This document shows positions 1 through 7,141 of a stretch of 64,000 nt of DNA, piece after piece (the first letter of the stretch is position 1; each line of letters opens with the position of its first letter). The notes under the pieces are model-generated. The model saw only the letters and a program-made list of their open reading frames with translations, made no database searches and was not told the origin of the DNA. A program made the translations under genes and the position numbers. Origin of the DNA: Rhizobium sp. BK418 (GTDB lineage: Bacteria; Pseudomonadota; Alphaproteobacteria; Rhizobiales; Rhizobiaceae); assembly GCF_004341105.1 (NCBI RefSeq), contig NZ_SLZK01000001.1, positions 992,001 through 1,056,000 on the forward strand, given 5' to 3'.

Positions 1-537
1 CCTCGCCGCATCGAGGTTCATCAACGCAATGGCAAGCCCGACGATGAGGTCGGGCCAGATCGAATGCCAGAGATAGGCCGTTACCAGACCAGCGGCGATG
101 ATAGCGACATTGGCGGCCGCATCGTTGCGGGCCGATAAAAATGCAGCCCGCGTCAGCGAGCCGCCGACATGGCGGTGGACTGCAAGAATATAGGCGCAGA
201 AGAGATTGACCGCGAGTGCACCAAGCCCCGCAAGCGACAGCGGCAAGGGCAGCGGCGGCACCGGATGGACGATCTTGCCCCATGCCGTCAGCAGAAAGGC
301 GAGCGCCGGTACCAGCAGGATGCCTGCCATGCCCATGCCGACCCGCGCCCGGCTTTTCACCGACCATGCCATGGCAAAGAAGATCAGCAGATTGACCGAC
401 GCATCTTCGAGGAAATCGACGCTGTCGGCGAGCAGCGAGACGGAGCCGATCGCCAGCGCTACGGCAAATTCCACACCGAAATAACCGAGGTTCAGAAGCG
501 CGACCGTCAAGACGGTGCGCCGAAGAGCCTGCTCCAT
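1..537 (-). CDS. CDF-type cation efflux transporter, C-terminus cut by window edge
   Basis: The first 179 codons of a membrane protein run off the left edge of the window. The start at 537 begins MEQALRRTVL and leads directly into a hydrophobic helix. Residues 35-47 (LLADSVDFLEDA) match the metal-binding motif of cation diffusion facilitators, with Asp in place of the usual His. A second polar helix has ARNDAAANV near 136-144, at the place of the second CDF metal site. At least five hydrophobic segments are visible. Family members exchange Zn, Co, Cd or similar ions for protons at the inner membrane; the ion is not predictable here. The cytoplasmic C-terminal domain lies outside the window. 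Confidence 0.8.
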   Translation of the reverse strand, partial: MEQALRRTVLTVALLNLGYFGVEFAVALAIGSVSLLADSVDFLEDASVNLLIFFAMAWSVKSRARVGMGMAGILLVPALAFLLTAWGKIVHPVPPLPLPLSLAGLGALAVNLFCAYILAVHRHVGGSLTRAAFLSARNDAAANVAIIAAGLVTAYLWHSIWPDLIVGLAIALMNLDAAR

Positions 538-582
538 GTTGCCGACCTCTTACCCGAATCCCGCTGGCTTAGTGTTTTGAAT

Positions 583-710
583 ACCCGTCCCAACTCCTCC
601 CCACAAGGGGTCGGGACTCATCCTGGCATCGCCTCGATCATCCTGAAACGTCGAGGATTTAGAAAGCAGGTGCGGCAGGTTAAGCCCTTCCCGTTGTGGG
701 GCGGGCCTTA
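583..710. repeat. Family A intergenic palindromic repeat (RIME-like), degenerate copy
   Basis: Two inverted arms, around CTCCCCACAAGGGG at 597-610 and CGTTGTGGGGCGGG at 692-705, enclose an interior that resembles the other family A copies (GAAAGCAGG..GCGGCAGGTTAAGCCC). Compared with 10260-10403 and 44830-44977 this copy has more mismatches. It fills the gap between the cation transporter and the acetyltransferase. Confidence 0.75.
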
Positions 711-720
711 ACTCAGCACC

Positions 721-1203
721 CTATAGTTCCCTGAACATCACAAGCGCATCGACAAATCCGAGCGTCGGATGCCGAAACGCTCCCGGAAGCCGGCCGACCA
801 CCTGAAAATCGAGCGATTGCCAGAGCCGCACCGCTCGCTCGTTGGAACTGACGACGAAATTGAACTGCATGGCCCGGAAGCCCCGCTGGCGGGCATGGGC
901 AAGCGAGTGCTGATGCATGATGCGCGCGACACCCTGCCCCGCTGCTGCCGGCGCGGTCATATAGCCGCAATTGCAGACATGATCGCCGCCACCCGCCTGA
1001 TTGGCCCTGATATAATAGGTGCCGATGATGCTGCCGCCGTCATCGGCGACAAAGGTTTCCTTGTCTGCGCCGAGCCAATAGTCGAGCGCATCGGCCTCGC
1101 TCATGTCGCGATCGAGCGTATAGGTTTCGCCTGCCCGGATGACAGGCTCCAGGATCATCCAGATGGCGCTGCGGTCTTCCGCTCTGGCAGGTCGGATCAG
1201 CAT
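721..1203 (-). CDS. GNAT family N-acetyltransferase
   Basis: A 160-residue acetyltransferase. The start at 1203 gives MLIRPARAEDRSAI, the usual opening of the family; the frame stays open upstream but the extra residues do not look like protein. The acetyl-CoA loop is the Q/R-x-x-G-x-G/A region (APAAAGQGVARIMHQ, about residues 95-109). It is followed by SSNERAVRLWQSLDF, the alpha4/beta6 signature of GNAT enzymes that modify amines or amino acid analogues. The closest general type is phosphinothricin or aminoglycoside-like single-domain GNATs, but the substrate is unknown. It stands alone between a family A repeat and a two-gene hypothetical unit. Confidence 0.85.
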   Translation of the reverse strand: MLIRPARAEDRSAIWMILEPVIRAGETYTLDRDMSEADALDYWLGADKETFVADDGGSIIGTYYIRANQAGGGDHVCNCGYMTAPAAAGQGVARIMHQHSLAHARQRGFRAMQFNFVVSSNERAVRLWQSLDFQVVGRLPGAFRHPTLGFVDALVMFREL

Positions 1204-1294
1204 GGCCGCATGTTTGCATGAGCCGATGGCGCTCCGCAACTGCAATGGCACCCGCAAGCGTCAGGACGAAATAAGACGGCGTGGAAGGAGTTGT

Positions 1295-1585
1295 TCAGTC
1301 GTTGAGGCTATCGAGGATATCGTGGAGAAGCCGCTCGGCATAGCGGATCGTTTCGAACTGCTCTTCCGGCGACAGCTTATGGGTAACGCATTCAGACCGG
1401 ATGGCGGTCCTCAGCTTTGCCAGCAGCGCCGCCTGTTCATAGGGAGTGAAGGCGCTGTCGCGAACGGTGATCTTCGCGATCGTCTCCAGAATGGCGATCC
1501 TTCCTTCTACCTGCCTTGCCGAGCCGACATAAGATGGCCGTGGCGTCCGCAGGTTTCGGCGCGGAAATGTGACGATATTGCCCAT
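1295..1585 (-). CDS. hypothetical protein, 96 aa
   Basis: A small soluble protein (MGNIVTFPRRNLRTPRPSY...) with a helical, charged C-terminal half (LSPEEQFETIRYAERLLHDIL). A Shine-Dalgarno GAGGGG lies just before the ATG at 1585. Its start is only 7 bp after the stop of the upstream small gene (1593-1826), so the two are probably co-transcribed from the EcfG-like promoter at 1862-1886. No family is recognised. The context suggests a small stress-induced protein; this is inference. Confidence 0.6.
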   Translation of the reverse strand: MGNIVTFPRRNLRTPRPSYVGSARQVEGRIAILETIAKITVRDSAFTPYEQAALLAKLRTAIRSECVTHKLSPEEQFETIRYAERLLHDILDSLND

Positions 1586-1592
1586 TCACCCC

Positions 1593-1826
1593 TCACAGGG
1601 CCGGTGTCTTGAAATCGGAACCTGACAGCATGGTGTGCAGCTTGTATTCGCTGTCGGCGCCCTGCCGGTAAAGGTCGATGGTTACACGAGCGAGTTCACG
1701 CGCTTCCTTGCAGTCGCGCGACAGACCCCGCTCTGCACAAAGCCTGTTGAAGGCCTTCTGCACGATCGCAAGCTCCACGGCACCAATCCAGCGGTCAGGC
1801 GCATCCGTTCTGATATTCGGCTGCAT
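1593..1826 (-). CDS. small helical hypothetical protein, 77 aa, paralogue of 39715-39915
   Basis: The start at 1826 (MQPNIRTDAPDRWIG) is chosen because GGAGGAAACA precedes the ATG; the open frame extends upstream without coding character. The core ELAIVQKAFNRLCAERGL..CKEARELARVTIDLYRQG aligns with DVAVCQRVYDRICEARHI..GEREELAIQILHFYQHG of the gene at 39715-39915, so the two belong to one small rhizobial family. The fold is probably all-helical; the function is unknown. A GGAAC-N16-CGTT element ends 35 bp upstream, which implies control by the general stress sigma factor. Confidence 0.65.
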   Translation of the reverse strand: MQPNIRTDAPDRWIGAVELAIVQKAFNRLCAERGLSRDCKEARELARVTIDLYRQGADSEYKLHTMLSGSDFKTPAL

Positions 1827-1861
1827 TGTTTCCTCCCGATCGCTCCTTGAAGATGCTGCCA

Positions 1862-1886
1862 AACGCGCGAAGGACCAGAGAGTTCC
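1862..1886 (-). promoter_or_regulatory. EcfG-type promoter, GGAAC-N16-CGTT
   Basis: On the minus strand GGAAC (1886-1882) and CGTT (1865-1862) are separated by exactly 16 bases, the consensus of alphaproteobacterial EcfG/RpoE2-type sigma factors. It ends 35 bp before the ATG at 1826. Confidence 0.65.
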
Positions 1887-2203
1887 ATGCAAAATGCAGA
1901 ACGCAAAAATTTTTTCCCTATCTGTCATATACCCAAGCTCAGGGCCTGCAAGCGCGCCTCCCGTCGTCGGCGAGAGAAAAAACATACGCGTTTGAAACTT
2001 TTTTGCTCCACCGTTGTTCGGCAACATCCTGCAGGCGGCGCTCGTCCCGCGCCGTCGCCCGCCAGGACGGCAGGGAACCCGCCCCGTCCCTTCCCATATG
2101 GGGTTCCCTGCCTCGCAAACCCTTGCTGAGGCGTCCTTTCAACCGCGAAACAGCGACAGGACGCCAAAAGATCTGCCCTCACCCGATCCTTTCCTTGCGC
2201 GCT

Positions 2204-2228
2204 GGAACCTGCGAGCGCGCCCAATGTT
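2204..2228 (+). promoter_or_regulatory. EcfG-type promoter, GGAAC-N16-TGTT
   Basis: GGAAC at 2204-2208 and TGTT at 2225-2228 are separated by 16 bases, with 25 bp to the ATG at 2254. It points away from the site at 1862-1886, so the 427-bp gap 1827-2253 carries two divergent candidate stress promoters. Nothing else was recognised in that gap. Confidence 0.6.
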
Positions 2229-2253
2229 CGGTCGTGATCGGGAAAGGAAAGGC

Positions 2254-2436
2254 ATGGCCATGACAGAGGAAAAATCCGCTTCTGCCGACAGCGGTGATAC
2301 CGAAGACAGGGTCTTTTCCGCACAGGATGCGCGCGGCGGTGAAATCATCCTGCGGACGAGAACGCGGCGCGTAATCTTCATCGCCGGCCTTGCCGGCTGT
2401 GTCCTGCTGGGGTTGGTGCTCTATGTCTTTACGTGA
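2254..2436 (+). CDS. small single-TM membrane protein, 60 aa
   Basis: The protein begins MAMTEEKSASADSG and ends with one hydrophobic helix (VIFIAGLAGCVLLGLVLYVF), so it is probably a tail-anchored or bitopic inner-membrane protein with an acidic cytoplasmic N-terminus. A purine-rich GGAAAGGAAAGG precedes the ATG at 2254; the ATG at 2260 is an equally possible start. The next gene starts inside its last codons (overlap of 14 bp), so they are translationally coupled. No function is recognised. The EcfG-like motif upstream suggests stress induction. Confidence 0.65.
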   Translation: MAMTEEKSASADSGDTEDRVFSAQDARGGEIILRTRTRRVIFIAGLAGCVLLGLVLYVFT

Positions 2437-2944
2437 AGCTCGCGCAGGCGCATCCGGTAAAGAGCGGTTCATTCCCGGCCTCGGCATTGCAACGCTGTTT
2501 CTCGCCGCCCTCAGCCTCGGCCCATCCTACGCCCATGTTCTGGAAGCTGGCCCGCGGCTTGCAGTCTGGTCGCCAGAGCTCTGGCGGGAAGCGACTGTCT
2601 TCAACGGCCAGTTCGAATATTTCGCCCTCATCGGCGCACCGGTCGATGTTGCGGCAATTCTCTGCAGCGTCCTGCTTGCCTTCCTGCTTTATGACGAGCG
2701 ACCGGCCTTCGCGCTCGCTCTCTGCGGGACAGCCCTTTTTGCCGCAGCGCTTACGGCATGGTTCGTGCTCGTTGCCCCCATGAACGCCATCCTGTCCCTC
2801 TGGACGGCCGGGCCGTTGCCCCCGGATTTCGAGGCGGTGCGGCACCGCTGGGAAACGGGTCACATGGTGGTGGCGGCGCTGAAGGGATTCGGCTTCCTGT
2901 TCCTCACGGCGGCGTTGCTCATGCCCCAGCGGCATGACGCATGA
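2423..2944 (+). CDS. DUF1772-like four-helix membrane protein
   Basis: A 173-residue membrane protein starting at ATG 2423 (MSLREARAG), overlapping the upstream gene. It has about four hydrophobic segments (residues 20-38, 70-90, 95-118 and 150-168). The first loop contains YAHVLEAGPRLAVWSPELW and later AFVLVAPMN-like and VRHRWETGH segments, the pattern of the DUF1772 (anthrone oxygenase-like) membrane family with its H-x-x-E and R-x-x-W-E-x-x-H positions. The biochemical role in bacteria is not established. The gene is probably co-expressed with 2254-2436 and ends convergently with the DUF982 gene. Confidence 0.6.
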   Translation: MSLREARAGASGKERFIPGLGIATLFLAALSLGPSYAHVLEAGPRLAVWSPELWREATVFNGQFEYFALIGAPVDVAAILCSVLLAFLLYDERPAFALALCGTALFAAALTAWFVLVAPMNAILSLWTAGPLPPDFEAVRHRWETGHMVVAALKGFGFLFLTAALLMPQRHDA

Positions 2945-2950
2945 CGGCGA

Positions 2951-3199
2951 TCAGGCATCGCTCAACCAGCGGACGCCGGCGGCATCCGCCGCATCGATGA
3001 AGGCTTCCCGCGCCTCGTCGGGCCGAAGCTGGCCTTCCGTGACGGCAGCAAAAGAAGCGAGCGCACGCTCGAAGGCAAGACCGTGGGTAACGGGCCATTT
3101 TTCGGCGAGAAGCGCTGCCGCGTGGCCCGTTCCACGCACGGTGATGAGGCTCTCCTGGCCTGGGAGCCGGATTTGCAGGGGTGTTGTCCAATCTGGCAT
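2951..3199 (-). CDS. DUF982 domain protein
   Basis: An 82-residue protein that is entirely one DUF982 domain: W-x-x-P near the start, a strand-rich N-terminus (PGQESLITVRGTGHAAALL), the conserved EKWPVTHGLAFERAL helix and the terminal ARxAFIDAADAAG motif. This family is expanded in Rhizobiaceae, and its function is unknown. The gene lies convergent to the DUF1772-like gene, 6 bp away, and upstream of it (3200-3388) is a gap shared with the divergent Crp-type gene. Confidence 0.85.
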   Translation of the reverse strand: MPDWTTPLQIRLPGQESLITVRGTGHAAALLAEKWPVTHGLAFERALASFAAVTEGQLRPDEAREAFIDAADAAGVRWLSDA

Positions 3200-3388
3200 G
3201 ATGAATAGCGCCGCCGCCCGGTATCGATCGTTTCGCCAAACGCGAAGATCAGCACAAAGTTCCCGCAGAATGTCCCAACCAGGATCACCATTTGGTGACA
3301 GGCCGGAGCCGCAGGATCGCCCACCGAAATCGATCGCAACCGGGAACTATATGCTGTTCTCCGCGTCTGTTTCACGAAGAGGAAAATC

Positions 3389-4120
3389 GTGGACAAGACC
3401 TTCTACGCAACGGGCCATAATATATTGCTCGGAAGGATGGACGACGAGGCGAGACGGCATCTGGCCCCACACCTGGAGCCGTTTGCCCTGCCCCGCGGCC
3501 TCGCGTTGTCCACATCAGGCGATCTGGTGAAACATTGTTACTTCATCGAAGACGGCATCGCCTCGATCATCGCGAAGTCGGCGGACAAACTATCGAGCGA
3601 GGTTGGCGTCGTCGGGCGAGAAGGCATCGTGCCGCTGATGCCGATCCTCGACGGCACGCAGGCGTCCTTCGACGCTTTCATGCAGGTGGAAGGGCACGGT
3701 TCTCGCATCGCCGTGGAGCCGCTGCAGGAAGCCATGAGGGCCGCACCGTCGCTGCGCAGGCTCTTGAACCGCTATGTCCAGACATTCATCGTCCAGACGG
3801 CTTTCACCGCGCTTGCCAACGCAAATCATTCCATCGAGCCACGGCTGGCGCGCTGGATTCTGATGTGCCACGACCGCATAGACGGCGACCGTATCGACCT
3901 GACGCACGAGTTCCTGGCTCTCATGCCGTCCGTCAGGCGCGCCAGCATCACCACCGCGCTGCATGGGCTCGAAGGCAGGCTGCTCATCTGGTCGGAGCGT
4001 AGCATGGTCACTGTTCGCGACCGGACGGGCCTTGAAGAATTTGCCGGCGACTCCTACGGTCGCGCCGAGCAGGAATATCGCCGTCTGATCGGCGAACTCA
4101 GGCAGCCGGATACCGTTTAG
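3389..4120 (+). CDS. Crp/Fnr family transcriptional regulator
   Basis: A 243-residue regulator with a GTG start at 3389 preceded by GAAGAGGA. Residues 10-130 form a cyclic-nucleotide-binding-like beta roll (FIEDGIASIIAKSADKLSSEVGVVGREG). The C-terminal winged helix at about 150-220 contains EFLALMPSVRRASITTAL, the recognition-helix type found in rhizobial Crp-like proteins whose helix-turn-helix reads VRRxxVT. No N-terminal cysteine cluster is visible, so an Fe-S sensor is not suggested, and the cAMP-binding arginine is not evident. It may act on the neighbouring DUF982 gene or on the sigma factor gene downstream; this is inference. Confidence 0.85.
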   Translation: MDKTFYATGHNILLGRMDDEARRHLAPHLEPFALPRGLALSTSGDLVKHCYFIEDGIASIIAKSADKLSSEVGVVGREGIVPLMPILDGTQASFDAFMQVEGHGSRIAVEPLQEAMRAAPSLRRLLNRYVQTFIVQTAFTALANANHSIEPRLARWILMCHDRIDGDRIDLTHEFLALMPSVRRASITTALHGLEGRLLIWSERSMVTVRDRTGLEEFAGDSYGRAEQEYRRLIGELRQPDTV

Positions 4121-4146
4121 CGTTCGTTCGGACCAGCGCGATCCAC

Positions 4147-4641
4147 CTACTGATAATAGCCTATGTCATGCGCAATGCGCTGGCGTGCGCGGTTCACCCG
4201 GCTCTTGATGGTGCCGATCGGGCAATGGAAATGCACTGCGGCCTCCTCATAGGAGCGTCCATCCACGAAAATGTAAGCGAAGGCGGCGCGATAAGGTTCC
4301 GGCAGGCGTCCACAAGCAGCTTCCAGCTCATGGCCGCGCAGATGCCATTCCTGATCGGCAGGCACGCTGCCCTCTAATGAGACGCATTCCTCCGCGCCAA
4401 GCGGCTCGCGCTGTCTGAGGCGGAAGCGGGTGCAGAAGGCATTGCGCATGATCGTGAACAGCCAGGATTTCATCCTTGTACCCTGCTTGAACTGCTCGAT
4501 ATTGCCGAGCGCCCTGACGAGCGTTTCCTGCACGAGATCGTCTGCATCTGCGGGCGAGCGATAAAAGGTGCGGGCAAAGGCCCTGAGCGCCGGAATGAGA
4601 TTGACCACTTCCTCTTGAAGAATGCCGTCGGAATGCTTCAT
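4147..4641 (-). CDS. ECF RNA polymerase sigma factor (EcfG/RpoE-like)
   Basis: A 164-residue sigma factor. The start at 4641 (MKHSDGILQEEVV) has GGGGAG seven bases upstream; the longer open frame to 4833 is not supported. Region 2 contains DADDLVQETLVRAL and FKQGTRMKSWLFTIMRN (core binding and -10 recognition). Region 4 contains LPEPYRAAF and GRSYEEAAVHFHCPIGTIKSR (-35 helix-turn-helix). The protein resembles the EcfG group that drives the general stress response in rhizobia. The usual PhyR-NepR neighbours are absent; instead a receiver-like protein gene lies just upstream on the same strand. It is a plausible sigma factor for the GGAAC-N16-NGTT sites in this window. Confidence 0.85.
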   Translation of the reverse strand: MKHSDGILQEEVVNLIPALRAFARTFYRSPADADDLVQETLVRALGNIEQFKQGTRMKSWLFTIMRNAFCTRFRLRQREPLGAEECVSLEGSVPADQEWHLRGHELEAACGRLPEPYRAAFAYIFVDGRSYEEAAVHFHCPIGTIKSRVNRARQRIAHDIGYYQ

Positions 4642-4807
4642 CTCCCAGCTCCCCGACCCTGATATGGAGGGCCTCGATTTGAGACCCCCGGATATCGAGG
4701 GCCTTCGATCTTCAGGGAAAGTGGGCAACCTTCTGTTCGTTCCATAAACAGAGGCCTTGGTACGATATCGCACAATCGGCAGGTATGCGGGATCTGAATG
4801 ACCGGTC

Positions 4808-5191
4808 TTAGCCGGCGTCCTCGGGCGGCCCAAAGAGCGCCCTGGCGATCTCGGCCAGGGCGGCGGGACTCTCGCTCAGCCGGTACCCGCCGTATGACGT
4901 GGCAACATCAGCATCGGCGTGCGATATAGCGAAAACAAAGGGAATCCTCGCATCCTGCAGCCGCTCGACGAGCGAAAACACCGTTTCGGCTTCGATGCGG
5001 ATATCCATAATGGCGCCATCGATCCTGGCAATTTCCAATAGCGCCAGCCCGATTTCAACCGATGACGCAGGCCCGACGATAATGACCCCGGCCCGCTCCA
5101 GAGCAAGCCGCACTGCGTCGGCGATTAGATTGCCGCCTTCCACGATGAGCAGATGCTTTTCCGCCAGGAGCCCGAGGTCGCCGATCTCCAT
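4808..5191 (-). CDS. single-domain response-regulator receiver protein, degenerate
   Basis: A 127-residue stand-alone receiver domain without output domain. HLLIVEGGNLIADAVRLALERAG is the beta1-alpha1 region and DGAIMDIRIEAETVF carries the phosphoacceptor Asp. IPFVFAISHADADV is beta4. Two conserved features are altered: the acidic pair after beta1 is reduced (VEGG instead of VEDE), and the Lys of the K-P motif is replaced (LSESP). Phosphorylation may therefore be lost or unusual. The start at 5191 is preceded by GCGGGGA. Its gene is transcribed toward the ECF sigma factor 166 bp downstream, which suggests a regulatory partnership. Confidence 0.75.
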   Translation of the reverse strand: MEIGDLGLLAEKHLLIVEGGNLIADAVRLALERAGVIIVGPASSVEIGLALLEIARIDGAIMDIRIEAETVFSLVERLQDARIPFVFAISHADADVATSYGGYRLSESPAALAEIARALFGPPEDAG

Positions 5192-5371
5192 CCATCCCCG
5201 CAATCACCTGATCCCGGGACCAGGTTGCGTGTCCTAACTGCTCACCGCACCAATTGTTTCCGGCGCTAGATCTCTGGATATCCGGCCGGCCGCGGCGGAC
5301 GGATAAAAGCGGTCTCTTTCGCCATGACGACGATGGCAAGCCTGGTTGAACTGCCGGCACGCACATTACGT

Positions 5372-5461
5372 TCAGCTGGCCGCCAGCCGAAACAGCGGGC
5401 TCAGGTTTTTGGCAATGGTGAACTTGCCGGTGCCTGGAAAGCCGACGAGCGGAGGAAGATG
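5372..5461 (-). pseudogene. remnant of a small P-loop (AAA-type) ATPase gene
   Basis: On the minus strand one frame reads LPPLVGFPGTGKFTIAKNLS and then stops at 5372-5374. GFPGTGKFT is an intact Walker A motif (5418-5443) of the type that starts small rhizobial kinase-like ATPases, but no start, Walker B or remaining protein is present. The flanking DNA between 5192 and 5549 has no other coding sign. I interpret it as the decayed N-terminus of a deleted gene. Confidence 0.5.
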
Positions 5462-5549
5462 CCGGTCATGTCGAGACGCTCTGAGAATATCAATTGATCT
5501 ACGCCGGCAATCAATGATCGAGGTAACTGATAGCTTCCCTTGATACGGC

Positions 5550-6899
5550 CTACTTGCAGACAGTCTTCCCGCCTCGGCGCGACATCAGATCGAAGTGGAA
5601 ATGGTTCCAGTGCTCCGGATTGTAGCCCGGGCCGAGCACGGTCGTGAAATAGGCGCAACTGTCGCTGCGCACCGCCTTCAGCAGCCGGCCTTCACGGAAG
5701 GAGAACAGCCCCTTCTTGCGCACGTCGATCTCATGTCCGTCCTTCAGCACGAACTTGCCGACATCGATCGCATTGCCCTTCGCATGTTCGGAAATCGGAT
5801 TGTATCTCTGCAGGCTGTTGTTCATGCGCCGGCAGGAGTAGCCGCCGAGCGGCTCGATGGTCTGGATGCCGGTCCAGTAGCGGAAGCGGGCCGAGGGGGC
5901 GAGCTCGTTCTTCACCCATTTGGCGAAGGCGAGCGTCACCTGACAGTTCAGCGTCACTGCCGGCTTGACGCCGATATTGCCGGAAAGGCCTTTCAGCGAC
6001 ACAGGATAAGGCACCTGGCAGGCCGGACCGTTGGAGATCGGCGGCCGGTCCTCGAAGATCACGCCCATGCGCTTCAGCTCACGCCGGCAGGCAAGCTCGG
6101 AGGCCGGCATGACGCTGGGGTCGACGGGGGCCGCCGGCTCGCTCATCATGGGATTGTTCGGCCTGAGCATGGCGACCTGTTCCGGCTCATCCTCTTCAGG
6201 CACACGCGCCGGCGCCACGACCGGGCTGCCATCACTCCAGGTCTGGGCGCGATTGCCGGCTGCCCGCATAGGCGCGCGGCTCATCTGGCTGGCTGCGACC
6301 GGCTGCGGCATGGATCGCTGGTTGAGCTGCCTCGGACTATCCGTGCCGATGCCATCGACGACGGGCTCGGTGGCATTGCCCTCGGCGATCTGCTGCTGCT
6401 CGTCCTGCGCCAGCCCGACGACCGGCTCATTGCCCGCCCCGGCGCCGAGCTCCTCATCCATATTGACGCCGCCTTGCGGAATCGCGAGTGGCTTCACGCC
6501 GCCCCAATTGCCATTCGAGGCCACCTGCCGGCCCGGCTGCTGACCTTGCTGCGCGAGCGCCTCGTCGCTGTCGATCATCGGCAGGCGCCGCTGCCCCTGT
6601 TGCTGCGTGCTCATAGGCGCCGATTGCCGCGTTCCCGTTCCGGCAAGATTCGGCGTGTTGAGATAGTCGATCTGCCCTTGCGTATTGCCGACCGGCGCGC
6701 TGGTGACGGGATAGGGCTGCTGGCTCTGGACCGGCGCCATGCGCGCGGCCCCGCCGCGTGCCGGTGAAATCGAGCTGACGCGCGTGCTGCTATCGACATT
6801 TTCAGGCGGCACCAGTCCGTCGCTGATCGAACAGGTCGTCAATGCCGCAGAAAGCAGGAGCGGCAGGGCGGTACGCTGGAGAAGGGAGACAAACGCCAT
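5550..6899 (-). CDS. extensin-like family protein, exported, M15-peptidase-like domain
   Basis: A 449-residue secreted protein. It has an N-terminal signal segment (LLQRTALPLLLSAALTTC), possibly a lipoprotein signal because of the Cys at about 23. Residues 40-270 are a long low-complexity stretch rich in Pro, Gln, Ser and Gly. A compact C-terminal domain (about 275-449) begins ACRRELKRMGV and contains SEHAKGNAIDVG and PEHWNHFHFD. These are the His/Asp and H-x-H positions of the extensin-like C-terminal family, which resembles D-Ala-D-Ala carboxypeptidases (M15/VanY). Cysteines in CRR and CQV probably form disulphides. A role in periplasmic cell-wall processing is likely but not proven for the family. 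Confidence 0.85.
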   Translation of the reverse strand: MAFVSLLQRTALPLLLSAALTTCSISDGLVPPENVDSSTRVSSISPARGGAARMAPVQSQQPYPVTSAPVGNTQGQIDYLNTPNLAGTGTRQSAPMSTQQQGQRRLPMIDSDEALAQQGQQPGRQVASNGNWGGVKPLAIPQGGVNMDEELGAGAGNEPVVGLAQDEQQQIAEGNATEPVVDGIGTDSPRQLNQRSMPQPVAASQMSRAPMRAAGNRAQTWSDGSPVVAPARVPEEDEPEQVAMLRPNNPMMSEPAAPVDPSVMPASELACRRELKRMGVIFEDRPPISNGPACQVPYPVSLKGLSGNIGVKPAVTLNCQVTLAFAKWVKNELAPSARFRYWTGIQTIEPLGGYSCRRMNNSLQRYNPISEHAKGNAIDVGKFVLKDGHEIDVRKKGLFSFREGRLLKAVRSDSCAYFTTVLGPGYNPEHWNHFHFDLMSRRGGKTVCK

Positions 6900-7091
6900 A
6901 CTTATCGCTTCCGCGTTCCATTCTTATTCAGGGCGGCCTGTGATCTGAAAACCTCGATTCAAATTTAATTAAAAACGGTGAATGAAAGCTTTACGCGTGA
7001 GGCGTCGCTGTTTCCGGCGGTAAACAGCCACCGCCTGATTACCCGCAACCAGACGCCTGCCGGAAGCCTCATCTAAATTCGGTGGAAAAAC

Positions 7092-7121
7092 AAAAGGGCC
7101 GCGCTGCCGCGGCCCTTTTTT
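7092..7121 (-). terminator. Rho-independent terminator after the chemoreceptor gene
   Basis: A perfect 8-bp stem GGGCCGCG / CGCGGCCC (7096-7103 and 7108-7115) with a 4-base loop. On the minus strand it is followed by TTTTGTTTTT, 21 bp past the stop codon at 7142. The plus strand also has a T6 run, so it could work both ways. Confidence 0.9.
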
Positions 7122-7141
7122 CGTCAGATCATCAACGGCGG

